Positions 48,843 through 58,096 of a stretch of 64,000 nt of DNA are shown in pieces; position 1 is the first letter of the stretch, and each line of letters opens with the position of its first letter. The position numbers were made by a program, and so were the translations under genes. The notes below the pieces were generated by a model. It saw only the letters and a program-made list of their open reading frames with translations, was not told where the DNA came from and searched no databases. This DNA is from an uncultured Prevotellaceae bacterium (GTDB lineage Bacteria; Bacteroidota; Bacteroidia; Bacteroidales; Bacteroidaceae): assembly GCA_900316575.1 (NCBI GenBank), contig ONDJ01000007.1, positions 1 to 64,000 on the forward strand, written 5' to 3'.

Positions 48843-51800
48843 TTAGAAGATGACTTTCCGTCTGTTTTGGAGATATATTCCTCCGCGTTGAGGCTTGTTG
48901 ACACGGCGACCTTGAAGGTCGTAATATACAGAGGCAGCGGTGGACTGAAGGATAGGTGCTGCAACACCTGTGGTAACATCACTGCGCTCAAATTGCCAGA
49001 ACGAGGCTCCCCATTCGCGCGGGCGTAGTATTTGGGTGCCAGAGCCATTGCTGTACCAACTATAAGTCAAAGAGGACTCAAGAATGGTTACACCGCTGGC
49101 TTCGCTTGTGGCCCCACGTCGCAGGGTCCAACGCACGGGAGTTTCGCTAAGATTTAGTTCGGCAGCACTGGTGATGCTGGCAGGATTAACATGGAGCGTA
49201 TGATCTGCCTTAGGCACGATGCTGACTGTGCCATCGGCGTTCTTGAACACGCCCCATAGTCCGTTTGTGCTATTGCGCGAACCTGCCGTGACTTTGCGCG
49301 TGGATGTGTTGGCTACGGCATAGCCGCCGTGCCACACGTTGCGTATGTAATAATAGTATCCTTCGTCAATTTCCTCGCTAAAACTCCTAAGCGGAATGGC
49401 AAGGAAGCGTTGATAGGCTTCAAGTAGCGGGTGATATGTTTCAGCACTGACATAGCCTGAAGCCACGGCTGTAACAGCAGGATTATAAACCTCGCTGCGC
49501 AACAGGTTGAGCGCCTCTTCTGTGGGCTCGCCGTCAGCACCTGTGTCTTGAGAGAGCCAACGAGCGGCTTTCTTGACTAAACCTTGTGTTTCGGCGGTAT
49601 AGTCTTCGACTTCTTCAATATACCAAGTGCCTGGATAGCAAACGGCCAAGGTGCTTGAACTGCCAACGATGCCCGTAGGCTCACCATAAAAGCCATAGCC
49701 ACCAGTTTTGAGCATCACAGCCCCTGGGACAAAGGAATAAGCAACGCCATTGCCGCCGGTGCTTGTTTTTGTGGAGCGAGATATACGCACAATGCCTCCG
49801 TCGCCTTCAACGAGCGAAACGCCATCTGCCGTGATGTTCACACCACGACCTGAGACTACACTATAGAGGCGTAAGTTGCCGCTCTCATCGGCCTTAAACG
49901 TGAAGAGTTCTTCGGGCTCAGTTTGGCGCGTATAGTGGAAACGCAGGCCATCGCCAATGGCATAGACAGCGGAGCCAACATACTTCGTTTTATAATAAGT
50001 AGCCGCCGAAAGGATGCGATAAATCTTGCCAGGTTCGGGCATGGTGAGCGATGCGTTTTTGAAGGCATTTAATTGTGTGGTGCTCACGCGCCCTTCATTA
50101 ACAGCACTTTGCAGGGCATCGTAGGCTTCTTGAACAGGATAACCAGGTTTGCCAGGCTTACCCTTGGAAAGGTATTCCTGAGCCGCTTCCATATTGCGCT
50201 GCAAGGTGGTGGTGCGTGGTTGCTCTATATAATGCGTGGCATAGATAATACCTAATTTGTCAAGGATTGCAGCATGTGCTTGAAGGCGTTGATAGAAATT
50301 GCTATAACTGCGTTTGTCTTGCGCCGTCCAGCCTACTTCGCTCAGGGCTAAAGCACGAGGGAATATCTGGTATTCTAACTCATCGCAATCGGCTATCGCC
50401 TCAGCCCAAAGGTTAGCCTGTGTGCCTATGACGAGGTTGGGATATGCTCCTGCATTGCTCGTTGGGTTAAGGTTGTAAACGCTTTGTACGGTATTTACAT
50501 TGTTATCGCCATATCCTCCTTGATAAAGTTCGCAGAGGTCAGCCTGAGATGTACTACACTGCATTTGGTCCCAATAGTTAGGGTATGTGGGTGTGGCTAT
50601 GCTGCGGAAGCCAAGTTCTCCAGCAGATTGCGTATAATTCATATTGCGATACACCATGATGATCGGTTTGAACTGATAGCGCGAATCCCAATGCTGAACC
50701 AATTCGTCCCAAACGACTACATCCTTGTTATACGCAGTTTTTAGCCAAGTACCCAATTCGTTGACCAACCATGGTTGGATTTGGTTGACGTTGGTAAGAC
50801 CGTTTGCGCTCATAAACTGTTGGAACTGAGCGTCGCCCTTGTTGACCAGCGTTTGCCAGTCTGTCGTGGGGCACTCATCGCCTCCTATGTGGATATAGTC
50901 GGCGGGAAAAATCTCTGCCATGTAGCCAAGCACTGTTTTGAGGAATGTGATGACTTCGGGCTTCGCTACATTCAGGATGGTTGTGGAAATACCTTCATCA
51001 ATACGAACTTCGTAGGTGCGCGACTCGTCGCACGAAAATTCGGGATAGGCAGTGATGGCTGCCACCATGTGCCCTGGCAAATCTATTTCGGGATAACATT
51101 CTATGCCATGCTTGGAAGCATAATCTACGATTTCGCGCAATTCGTTGAGTGTGAAAAAGCAGCCTTCGCCATAGGGCGTATCGTCAAAGAACTTAGGGCT
51201 TGTCCCCTTGTTTGTGAGCGAACCTGTCCGCACAGCTCCCTTGGTGGTGAGCAAAGGATACTCGGGTATTTCGATACGCCAGCCTTGGTCGTCGGTGAGG
51301 TGCATGTGCAGGCGGCTGTACTTGTAGAGCGCCATAGCGTCAAGTATCTTTAGAACCTCTTCCTTTGAGAACCAATGACGACTGAAGTCAAGCATCAATC
51401 CACGATACTCAAAGCGTGGTTGATCCTTAATCACCAAACAAGGTAGGCCATAGGCTTCAGCTGTTTGAGCCAATAGAGCCAATTGGCGCACGGTCTGCGC
51501 CCCATGAACGAAACCTTTTTGCGAAGAAGCTGCAATGACAATCCCGCTCGCATTGATGTCAAGTTGGTATGCCTCGGAAGCCACCGTTGCGTCAAGCACA
51601 AAGCGCAACACACCTATTTGAGCCTGAACGGTGTCGGCTTGCATGATTGTTTCAACATCTGCCAGCACATTGCTTAAATCCACACGGAGCGTATCTCCAA
51701 GCAATTTGGCTTCTTGCGGGAAAGGAATAAGTGGTAGCGTGGATTGTGCCGTTTGGTAGGCCTCAAGTTCGGCATAGTCTTCTTCGGAAAAGAACGTGAC

Positions 51801-52259
51801 GGCATTGCCCGTGTCGCCCGTATCCCATAAGCCAATGTTGTTTCCGATGGCTGAACCTCCAAACTGGTTCATGGCAATAGCCGACTGTCCTGCAGGCATA
51901 ATCTCAAAGCCTGTACTCACTTTGACAATACTAAAAACAGAAGCTTCGCCAGGTGTCTGCGAAGCATAGATCTTTCCATCTTTGGAAACGGGATTGGCAT
52001 AAAGCGTCAATCCGCCGCGCGAAATGATGGTATATGTATCATTGGTGTTCTTTACGAACTTAAACCACTCTGTATTGTTGTTTGCAGGAGCTTGTGTTCG
52101 ACAAATGCCTGAACCGTTTGTTGCGAGAGCACCTCCTGAAGTTACAAAGTGAATTTGATACCAAACTTCATGCTCGCCTGAAGAAGGCGTTGGCAAATCG
52201 TCGGCATAGACTAACATCGTAGTCAACAACGCAAACACGAAGACAACAAGTTTTTTCAT
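48843..52259 (-). CDS. Secreted GH20 beta-N-acetylhexosaminidase with several lectin-like modules
   Basis: A protein of 1138 residues; the ATG at 52259 gives MKKLVVFVFALLTTMLVYA, a good signal peptide. An N-terminal module (VWYQIHF...) matches those at the front of the GH95 enzyme. Then come a GH20b domain and the barrel with YRGLMLDFSRHW, MHLTDDQGWRIEIPEYP and the catalytic Asp-Glu in HIGGDEC (near residue 458). After residue about 730 lie two more regions with the same fold pattern (KIYRILSAATYYKTKY; YYYYIRNVWHGGYAVAN). It ends in VYYDLQGRRVNKPQRGGIYL, the Prevotella-type C-terminal signature. It releases GlcNAc or GalNAc from host glycans. Confidence 0.92.
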   Translation of the reverse strand: MKKLVVFVFALLTTMLVYADDLPTPSSGEHEVWYQIHFVTSGGALATNGSGICRTQAPANNNTEWFKFVKNTNDTYTIISRGGLTLYANPVSKDGKIYASQTPGEASVFSIVKVSTGFEIMPAGQSAIAMNQFGGSAIGNNIGLWDTGDTGNAVTFFSEEDYAELEAYQTAQSTLPLIPFPQEAKLLGDTLRVDLSNVLADVETIMQADTVQAQIGVLRFVLDATVASEAYQLDINASGIVIAASSQKGFVHGAQTVRQLALLAQTAEAYGLPCLVIKDQPRFEYRGLMLDFSRHWFSKEEVLKILDAMALYKYSRLHMHLTDDQGWRIEIPEYPLLTTKGAVRTGSLTNKGTSPKFFDDTPYGEGCFFTLNELREIVDYASKHGIECYPEIDLPGHMVAAITAYPEFSCDESRTYEVRIDEGISTTILNVAKPEVITFLKTVLGYMAEIFPADYIHIGGDECPTTDWQTLVNKGDAQFQQFMSANGLTNVNQIQPWLVNELGTWLKTAYNKDVVVWDELVQHWDSRYQFKPIIMVYRNMNYTQSAGELGFRSIATPTYPNYWDQMQCSTSQADLCELYQGGYGDNNVNTVQSVYNLNPTSNAGAYPNLVIGTQANLWAEAIADCDELEYQIFPRALALSEVGWTAQDKRSYSNFYQRLQAHAAILDKLGIIYATHYIEQPRTTTLQRNMEAAQEYLSKGKPGKPGYPVQEAYDALQSAVNEGRVSTTQLNAFKNASLTMPEPGKIYRILSAATYYKTKYVGSAVYAIGDGLRFHYTRQTEPEELFTFKADESGNLRLYSVVSGRGVNITADGVSLVEGDGGIVRISRSTKTSTGGNGVAYSFVPGAVMLKTGGYGFYGEPTGIVGSSSTLAVCYPGTWYIEEVEDYTAETQGLVKKAARWLSQDTGADGEPTEEALNLLRSEVYNPAVTAVASGYVSAETYHPLLEAYQRFLAIPLRSFSEEIDEGYYYYIRNVWHGGYAVANTSTRKVTAGSRNSTNGLWGVFKNADGTVSIVPKADHTLHVNPASITSAAELNLSETPVRWTLRRGATSEASGVTILESSLTYSWYSNGSGTQILRPREWGASFWQFERSDVTTGVAAPILQSTAASVYYDLQGRRVNKPQRGGIYLQNRRKVIF

Positions 52260-52290
52260 ACACATAAATCCTTTATAATAAGATTGAAAT

Positions 52291-52842
52291 CTATTGCCCA
52301 AAGAAAGCCTTGGGATCTACTTTGTCAAGATACGGAAGTGCATCGGAGAGTTCACGATGATTGCTGTTGAGAAACTCCTTATAGGCGGGCTCTTCTTCGA
52401 TGGAACCATCGGCTAAGGCCTTTTGCGTCTGTTCGGTATATTCCAAGGCCAACTGCAATCCTTGTACCACGGCGTTGTATGCCAAAAGGTAGCGATAGTG
52501 GCGACTCACACGATTGTAGGCCTCCTGAATAGCGGCGGAATTGACGGCAGCACTTTTGCGTACATAAGCAATGCGTCCCAGATAGCAGCACGCCCAATAG
52601 GCACCTTCGTCGCCAAGTAGGAACAAAGGCATTTCTGCCATCTTGGAAATCTTCTTTAAGGTATCGGTGGACGAAGCGTAGAGCGTAGCTTGTCCTTCGG
52701 CACGAACTTCGATAAGTTGAGGGATAGGACGCTCGCGCAGTTCTTCCATATATTGAAGAGAATCGAGCTGGAATGGGGTTTGAGCCGTGGAACTAACAAT
52801 AAGTGTAAAAAAACAAAAAAGTAAAGCGGAAATGCGTTTCAT
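52291..52842 (-). CDS. Secreted protein of unknown function
   Basis: A protein of 183 residues with a signal peptide (MKRISALLFCFFTLIVSSTAQ). The mature part is largely helical (AIQEAYNRVSRHYRYLLAYNAVVQGLQLALEY) with two adjacent cysteines in AYWACCYLG. I do not recognise a family. It is the first gene of a likely operon with GH20 and GH33, 31 bases before GH20, so it may help in glycan use or be surface-associated. Confidence 0.7.
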   Translation of the reverse strand: MKRISALLFCFFTLIVSSTAQTPFQLDSLQYMEELRERPIPQLIEVRAEGQATLYASSTDTLKKISKMAEMPLFLLGDEGAYWACCYLGRIAYVRKSAAVNSAAIQEAYNRVSRHYRYLLAYNAVVQGLQLALEYTEQTQKALADGSIEEEPAYKEFLNSNHRELSDALPYLDKVDPKAFFGQ

Positions 52843-52890
52843 GAAGAAAGAGTCTGTGTATTAGCTGGATTGATACTTGTGTTTGCGAAG

Positions 52891-52927
52891 CAAAAGTAAA
52901 CATTATTATTTAATTTGCGTATTTTTG
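52891..52927. promoter_or_regulatory. Divergent -7 elements between typA and the glycosidase operon
   Basis: CAAAAGTA at 52891-52898 reads TACTTTTG on the minus strand, toward the gene at 52842. TATTTTTG at 52920-52927 reads toward typA. Both match TAnnTTTG. -33 boxes are not clear. Confidence 0.6.
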
Positions 52928-52951
52928 CGCCGCTTTAATCGTTATATCCTT

Positions 52952-54814
52952 ATGCAAGACATACGCAACATTGCCATCATCGCTCACGTTGACCACGGAA
53001 AAACCACACTGGTTGACAAAATGCTCCTGGCTGGAGGTTTGTTCAGAAAAAATCAGCAGGCAGGCGAACTCATCCTCGACAATAATGAATTGGAACGTGA
53101 ACGTGGCATCACTATCCTTTCCAAAAATGTATCCATTCGCTACAATGATGTAAAGATCAACATCATTGATACACCGGGACACAGCGACTTTGGTGGCGAG
53201 GTGGAACGAGTGTTGGGCATGGCCGATGGCTGCTTGTTGCTTGTTGACGCTTTTGAAGGACCTATGCCTCAAACGCGCTTTGTCTTGCAAAAAGCTCTTT
53301 CCTTAGGGCTAAAGCCTATCGTAGTAGTCAACAAAGTGGATAAGCCCAACTGTCGCCCAGAGGAAGTTTACGAGATGGTTTTCGACTTGATGTTTGAACT
53401 TGGTGCTACAGAAGACCAACTTGACTTTCCCGTGGTTTATGGCTCTGCCAAACAAGGATGGATGGGCGAAGACTGGAAGCAACCCACGAATGACATTACC
53501 TATTTATTAGAAACAATAGTCAAAACTATTCCTGCGCCTGAAAAGCTTTCAGGAACACCGCAACTTCTTATAACAGCACTCGACTATAGTAACTATACAG
53601 GGCGCATAGCCATCGGACGCGTTCGCCGTGGTGAGCTTTCAACGGGACAAACCATCACCTTGGCTCATCGCGACGGAACGATGGAAAAGACTAAAATCAA
53701 AGACCTGCAGACTTTCGAAGGTATGGGAAGGGCGGCGGCCTCATCGGTTGAAAGCGGCGATATCTGTGCAGTTGTGGGACTGGAACGTTTTGAAATAGGC
53801 GATACGATTTGTGACAGTGAAAATCCTGATCCCCTACCTCCCATCGCTATTGACGAACCTACGATGTCTATGCTTTTTACCATCAACGACTCTCCGTTCT
53901 TTGGCAAGGAGGGAAAATTCTGTACATCGCGCCATATTGGCGAAAGATTGGAAAAAGAGTTGGAAAAAGACCTCGCTCTTCGCGTTGAACCTCGCGGAAC
54001 TGACTCTTGGGTAGTGTCAGGTCGCGGTGTGCTACACCTTTCTATTCTCATTGAAACCATGCGACGCGAAGGGTATGAACTACAAGTGGGGCGTCCGCAA
54101 GTTATCTTCAAATACAGCACCAGGGAAACTGATGGGACAAGCGAACTCTTCACTGAAAAAGATCTTGAGCAGCGTCATCTGCAAGCCGATGAGAAATACG
54201 AACCCGTAGAGGAACTGACTATCAACGTTCCCGAAGCTTTTTCTAATCGCATGATTGACATGGTAACACGCAGAGCAGGCGTGCTGATGCAAATGCAGAC
54301 AGCTGGAGAACGAGCTCATCTTGTTTTTGAAATACCTTCACGAGGCCTCATCGGATTGCGCACTAATGTGCTCACGGCTTCACAGGGAGAAGCTATCATG
54401 GCTCACCGCTTTACAAGTTATCAACCCTATAAGGGCGAACTCAATCGTCGCAATAACGGGTCAATGATATCCATGGAAAGTGGTACAGCTGTGGCGTACA
54501 GCATTGATCACCTTCAAGATCGTGGCCGCTTTTTTATTTCTCCTCAAACCGAAGTATATGCTGGGCAGGTGGTCGGCGAACATGTGCACGAGAACGATCT
54601 TGTCGTTAACGTGACAAAAACGAAGCAACTGACCAACGTTCGCGCTAGTGGCACTGACGAAAAGGCTCGCATCATTCCGCCCGTACTCTTCTCTTTGGAA
54701 GAAATGCTTGAATATATCAAAGAGGACGAATACGTAGAAGTCACACCAAAAAGCCTACGTATGCGCAAGATTATTCTTGACCACCTTGCACGCAAAAGAG
54801 CTGGCAAAGATTAA
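52952..54814 (+). CDS. typA: Ribosome-associated GTPase TypA/BipA
   Basis: A protein of 620 residues, starting at ATG 52952 ([20 protein letters not shown]). It is a translational GTPase of the EF-G/LepA class that binds ribosomes and aids ribosome assembly under stress. G1 is AHVDHGKTT, the switch region has ERERGITI, G3 is [13 protein letters not shown]4 is NKVDKP, and the family-specific C-terminal domain follows ([15 protein letters not shown]). The stop overlaps that of the convergent transporter gene by four bases. Confidence 0.96.
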   Translation: MQDIRNIAIIAHVDHGKTTLVDKMLLAGGLFRKNQQAGELILDNNELERERGITILSKNVSIRYNDVKINIIDTPGHSDFGGEVERVLGMADGCLLLVDAFEGPMPQTRFVLQKALSLGLKPIVVVNKVDKPNCRPEEVYEMVFDLMFELGATEDQLDFPVVYGSAKQGWMGEDWKQPTNDITYLLETIVKTIPAPEKLSGTPQLLITALDYSNYTGRIAIGRVRRGELSTGQTITLAHRDGTMEKTKIKDLQTFEGMGRAAASSVESGDICAVVGLERFEIGDTICDSENPDPLPPIAIDEPTMSMLFTINDSPFFGKEGKFCTSRHIGERLEKELEKDLALRVEPRGTDSWVVSGRGVLHLSILIETMRREGYELQVGRPQVIFKYSTRETDGTSELFTEKDLEQRHLQADEKYEPVEELTINVPEAFSNRMIDMVTRRAGVLMQMQTAGERAHLVFEIPSRGLIGLRTNVLTASQGEAIMAHRFTSYQPYKGELNRRNNGSMISMESGTAVAYSIDHLQDRGRFFISPQTEVYAGQVVGEHVHENDLVVNVTKTKQLTNVRASGTDEKARIIPPVLFSLEEMLEYIKEDEYVEVTPKSLRMRKIILDHLARKRAGKD

Positions 54815-55785
54815 GCATACGTTCTTTTCCTTGCCCGATAAATCTGCCAACTGTTCACCATGTTTTGCCACAACACGTAGCAACCTGGGGCAAGTGCTGC
54901 CGCAGGACTTACGAAGGCCGATGTGGCCCAAATGATCAGTGCTGTGTTTTTCTGTCCCAGTGCTTGTCCCCCTTCTACAACGCTATTATAACGAGCACCC
55001 ACACGTCGGCCCAAAGCAAACTGCAGCATGCAAACCACCAAGGCACTACCAGCCAAAGCAAGCATCGTACTCGCAGGAAGGCTTGACTGATCTATGCCGC
55101 GTACGGTTACGCCACTTGTTACGGCCAAAGCCACACACCATAGGTAAAACGGCAAATTGCTATGGCGCACAACCCATCGATGTACCGTCAGAAGATAGTT
55201 TCTTACGATCCATCCCAATAAGAGCGGAAGGGTTAGAACCAAAGACACCCGCGACAAGACTTCAGAGGCATTATGCAACATTATATTGAAGTCCACTCCG
55301 CTTTCAGCACTGAGCATAGCGGCGCAAATGGGGATCAGAAGCGTAGCCAACAGACTTGAGGCTAAAACGTATGCGGTCATTTTGCCGATGTCACCGCCTA
55401 ATTTGCCAGTGACAACTGGTGCAGCCGTGGCACAGGGTGCTATGCAACAGGCAAGACTTCCCGCTGCTACCAAGCGAGCATTGCCCTGCGCGAACATAGC
55501 GATAAGCAATAGAAATGCTGCGATTCCCAACTGCAACGCGGTAACCATCCAAGCCCATCGCGCCAAACGTAAAGTGAGAAAGTTTACCTTACTGAACGTT
55601 GCCAACAAGATCAGAAAGATATTCAAAGGGAATAACACGTCAATACACGGACCCAACACATCAGCAGCGGGCTGCAAAATGTCAATCCGCGTAAAAAGAA
55701 AATAGAACGTTACGCCCACGGTTATCGCCACGGGCAAGGTCCAATCCTTCAAAAAACGCAGAATAGTCAAATTGTAAATAGTCAA
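54811..55785 (-). CDS. BASS-family (bile acid:sodium symporter-like) transporter
   Basis: 324 residues and about ten hydrophobic segments. Motifs SLACCIAPCATAAPVVTGKLGG and EGGQALGQKNTALIIWATSAF match the two crossover regions of the BASS fold, where sodium binds. The substrate (an organic anion) cannot be told. The listed start is a TTG inside a TTTGAC-type repeat (55764-55795), and TTG at 55770 or the Leu before KDWTLP are equally possible, since no ATG occurs early in the frame. The DUF6377 regulator ends 12 bases upstream on the same strand. Confidence 0.82.
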   Translation of the reverse strand: MTIYNLTILRFLKDWTLPVAITVGVTFYFLFTRIDILQPAADVLGPCIDVLFPLNIFLILLATFSKVNFLTLRLARWAWMVTALQLGIAAFLLLIAMFAQGNARLVAAGSLACCIAPCATAAPVVTGKLGGDIGKMTAYVLASSLLATLLIPICAAMLSAESGVDFNIMLHNASEVLSRVSLVLTLPLLLGWIVRNYLLTVHRWVVRHSNLPFYLWCVALAVTSGVTVRGIDQSSLPASTMLALAGSALVVCMLQFALGRRVGARYNSVVEGGQALGQKNTALIIWATSAFVSPAAALAPGCYVLWQNMVNSWQIYRARKRTYA

Positions 55786-55795
55786 ATAGTCTAAT
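55764..55795 (-). repeat. Single arm of the TTTGAC repeat at the transporter start
   Basis: On the minus strand the stretch reads ATTAGACTATTTGACTATT and ends in TACAATTTGACTATT. This is the left-arm sequence of the elements at 29634-29761 and 58002-58092, here without its partner. It supplies the possible TTG start codons of the transporter. Confidence 0.65.
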
Positions 55796-55797
55796 GC

Positions 55798-57390
55798 CTA
55801 AACTCCCTGAATAGCCATGATACCATCGTTGAAGTGTTCGCGGTCTTTGGCTCCGTTGCGCAGTTTGTTGCGATAAAAATAGATGGTATTTACTGAAAGG
55901 TTCAGGATGGTAGCCACACGGCCAGCTTCTGTAAGTCCTAAGCGCCACAAGGCCAGCAGTCTGAGTTCGGTGGACATCAATTCGTCCTCAGGCTTGCTGA
56001 TTTGAGCCTCTGGCAACATTAAGGCATTGACTTTAGCAATAAAATCTGGATAAAGGCGCATAAAAGCAAGATCAAACTTTCGGAGCAGCTCGGTTTGGAT
56101 CTTTCCTGTACTATTTTCGGCAGTGAGTTGTTTGAGCAAAGCTTGAGCATCATTGTTCTTGAGCTTCCTAACAACCAATTGGCGGAGATGAACAAACTCA
56201 AAGGTAGCATCGGTGGCAATGCCCATAAATTGCGTCATCGCATCTGCTTGAGCTTCAATTTGGGCTTGCGTAGAACTCTCGCGGGCATAGACAAGTGCCG
56301 AAGTACTTTTCAACGTGTTGGCAAGCTGGAGTAGCGAACGATTTCGTTTGCGCAAGCCAACGCCAGACATGACGGAAACTGCAAGAAGCACCAATAACAC
56401 CAAACCAACCATAGCCGTCATGGATTTCCATGACTTGGCTCGTGCCGAGAGGTGTTCTCCTATTTGCTGCAACAGCGGAGACAACTGCAATTCACGCGAA
56501 CGGGAACCATAAAACAAGGCCTGTTGATGTGCCAAATGCAAATAAGCAATAGCTCTGTCCCAATCACCTGTAGCTATCATGTCTTTACCTAGAATGATAA
56601 GTGCTTCATTGTCCATACGTGCTGCGCGTATGTTGTAAATCGCCGATTGGATAAGAAAAATGTCACGCTGCTCGGGCATAGCCTCTGCACGATAGCGGTT
56701 AGAAATAATCATGGCCAACAAGCCACGCTCCATATCACTTTCTGAATGATCCATACGGTCTTTGAGCTTTTCAATGATTTCTTTCGTGCTTGTTATTGCG
56801 GTGTTGGTATGGAGTGCTTGCTCCATTTCCTCAGGACAATAGTGGTAGAAAGAATCGCGAATGGCCGCAATGAAACGTGCGTTCTCGGTCATCAGAAATC
56901 CTGGTAGGTTATAGTGATAAATGAAATCATTAATGTCAAAATACGCTTCATAGATTATTTTCTTGAGCTCGGGTGATGCTGCTTGGCGACTATTAATTAA
57001 TGTATCAAGCAATTGAAAGGCATGAGTGGGCAATCCTGCTAAAGAAAGGAATTGAGCCCTCTCAGTCATGAGGTTCACATAGAGTTCATCATCGTTGAGT
57101 GAAAGCGCATGGCGAATTGCAATTTGATTGTATGCAAATGCACTGTCGCTCTGATACATGCCAAACAGATTGGCAAGCAATCTGAGCCTGCGCACATATT
57201 CTTCGTTGCCTGCTGAGCGTTGTAATTCCTTGCGAGCATTGGCAATCTTGATTTCGTGGAGACTTAAATATTGAGCTGCTCCCGAAACCTCATGATCTAA
57301 CACACGCAACAACGAATCACGCTCATTCTTCGTTCCATGCGCTGATATTGCTGAAACAAAAACAAAGAAAAAGAAGAGTTTTCTAAGCAT
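55798..57390 (-). CDS. DUF6377-type membrane-bound helix-turn-helix regulator
   Basis: A protein of 530 residues; the ATG at 57390 gives MLRKLFFFFVFVSAISA, a signal peptide. The N-terminal 310 residues are helical, TPR-like repeats predicted to be periplasmic. A single membrane span (MTAMVGLVLLVLLAVSVMSGVG, about 340-362) follows. The cytoplasmic part ends in a LuxR-like helix-turn-helix (ELRLLALWRLGLTEAGRVAT, then LNLSVNTIYFYRNKLRNG). This is the layout of a common Bacteroidales regulator family with a sensor outside and DNA-binding domain inside. The target is unknown, and the transporter directly downstream is a candidate. Confidence 0.8.
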   Translation of the reverse strand: MLRKLFFFFVFVSAISAHGTKNERDSLLRVLDHEVSGAAQYLSLHEIKIANARKELQRSAGNEEYVRRLRLLANLFGMYQSDSAFAYNQIAIRHALSLNDDELYVNLMTERAQFLSLAGLPTHAFQLLDTLINSRQAASPELKKIIYEAYFDINDFIYHYNLPGFLMTENARFIAAIRDSFYHYCPEEMEQALHTNTAITSTKEIIEKLKDRMDHSESDMERGLLAMIISNRYRAEAMPEQRDIFLIQSAIYNIRAARMDNEALIILGKDMIATGDWDRAIAYLHLAHQQALFYGSRSRELQLSPLLQQIGEHLSARAKSWKSMTAMVGLVLLVLLAVSVMSGVGLRKRNRSLLQLANTLKSTSALVYARESSTQAQIEAQADAMTQFMGIATDATFEFVHLRQLVVRKLKNNDAQALLKQLTAENSTGKIQTELLRKFDLAFMRLYPDFIAKVNALMLPEAQISKPEDELMSTELRLLALWRLGLTEAGRVATILNLSVNTIYFYRNKLRNGAKDREHFNDGIMAIQGV

Positions 57391-57408
57391 AAGCCATGAT
57401 TTTGGCGA

Positions 57409-57425
57409 CAAAAGTAGTATCTTTG
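57409..57425. promoter_or_regulatory. Back-to-back -7 elements upstream of the DUF6377 gene
   Basis: CAAAAGTA (TACTTTTG on the minus strand) at 57409-57416 and TATCTTTG at 57418-57425 are head-to-head with one base between. The minus one fits the regulator gene. The plus one points into the gene-free stretch 57426-58096. Confidence 0.5.
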
Positions 57426-57601
57426 CATCAAACTTCGCGCACACGAGCAAAGGAATTGGCTATTTTTGTTCTGTTTTTAACATTTCGTGCTTTTAGATAG
57501 TCTATACATAAATCTATGAATATATCTATGTGCGTGCTATCTATCCTATTGCTTTTCAGTTGTAAGAATCTTTGCTTGATCTTAGATTTCATTATTATAG
57601 C

Positions 57602-57634
57602 CTTGTGAAGATAGAGACTTGTGTTGTACTTTTG
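57602..57634 (+). promoter_or_regulatory. Promoter inside the gene-free stretch
   Basis: CTTG 57602-57605, 21 bases, and TACTTTTG 57627-57634 have the same layout as the rnr promoter. Transcription would start near 57641, and no reading frame of useful length follows. Confidence 0.6.
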
Positions 57635-57640
57635 CACCGT

Positions 57641-57998
57641 GTTTTGACAAAAGCACAAATATGTGATGCGCCAAGACACTCACGCTTTCGAGCCTCACAG
57701 AACCAACATGATTTCTAAACTGACGATTGTTCGGAACGCTCTTACGAAGTAGCGTAACGAACAGTCCTCAGTAAGGAAAGAAAATGGTGTGTTAGTAGCG
57801 AGTTTCGGCTCGCTATGTAGAAAAGATGAAAACAACATTTTTATAAGGAGCATTAGCTGAACAATTGAGATTGTAATCGTTTCCTATTTATTTGTTATTT
57901 GTTTTTTTTACACAGTCTCGTTCAGTATATTATTTTATTGAAGCTTCTTTTTTGAAACCGCCTGTTGCTTGAAGAATATCATGCACAGGCGGATTTCT
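57641..57998 (+). ncRNA. Candidate non-coding RNA of about 360 bases
   Basis: The stretch starts behind a good promoter and ends at a terminator hairpin. It contains hairpins at 57728-57763 (TGTTCG-ACGCT with AGCGT-CGAACA, one 2x2 internal loop, 10-base loop) and 57796-57815 (TAGCGAG/CTCGCTA around TTTCGG). No plus-strand frame of more than about 60 codons is present. I compared it by eye with tmRNA, RNase P, SRP and 5S hallmarks and saw none. It may be a small RNA of unknown class or simply a long untranslated region. Confidence 0.4.
57954..57998 (+). terminator. Intrinsic terminator of the candidate RNA, perhaps bidirectional
   Basis: CCGCCTGT 57958-57965 pairs with ACAGGCGG 57985-57992, and GAAA/TTTC extends the stem past one bulge. 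A T-rich tail (TTTCTTTT) lies on the plus side. It could also end the transporter transcript coming from 58097. Confidence 0.75.
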
Positions 57999-58001
57999 TT
58001 T

Positions 58002-58092
58002 ATCTGGCAATTTGACTATGTACAATTTGACAAGATGCGCTCCATTTCGGAGTCAGCGGCTTGTCAAATTGTAAATAGTTAAATTGTCAGAT
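58002..58092. repeat. TTTGAC-family inverted repeat with 33-base arms
   Basis: 58002-58034 and 58060-58092 are inverted copies that match at 30 of 33 positions (arm begins ATCTGGCAATTTGACTATG). The 25-base loop holds the small hairpin CTCC/GGAG. It lies directly after the stop of the transporter gene at 58097 and belongs to the same family as 29634-29761. Confidence 0.8.
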
Positions 58093-58096
58093 GTGT

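Noticed and set aside
57516-57608. Plus-strand frame of 30 codons encoding a hydrophobic peptide
   Set aside because: Length and composition are compatible with chance in AT-rich DNA; it lies before, not after, the better promoter.
57428-57679. Minus-strand frame of 83 codons upstream of the DUF6377 gene
   Set aside because: Its 3' end runs into the promoter region, codon use is poor and no family is recognised; the plus-strand promoter and hairpins explain the region better.
57641-57998. tmRNA, RNase P RNA or SRP RNA
   Set aside because: No tRNA-like ends, no tag frame, no conserved RNase P core and no SRP tetraloop motif could be found by eye.
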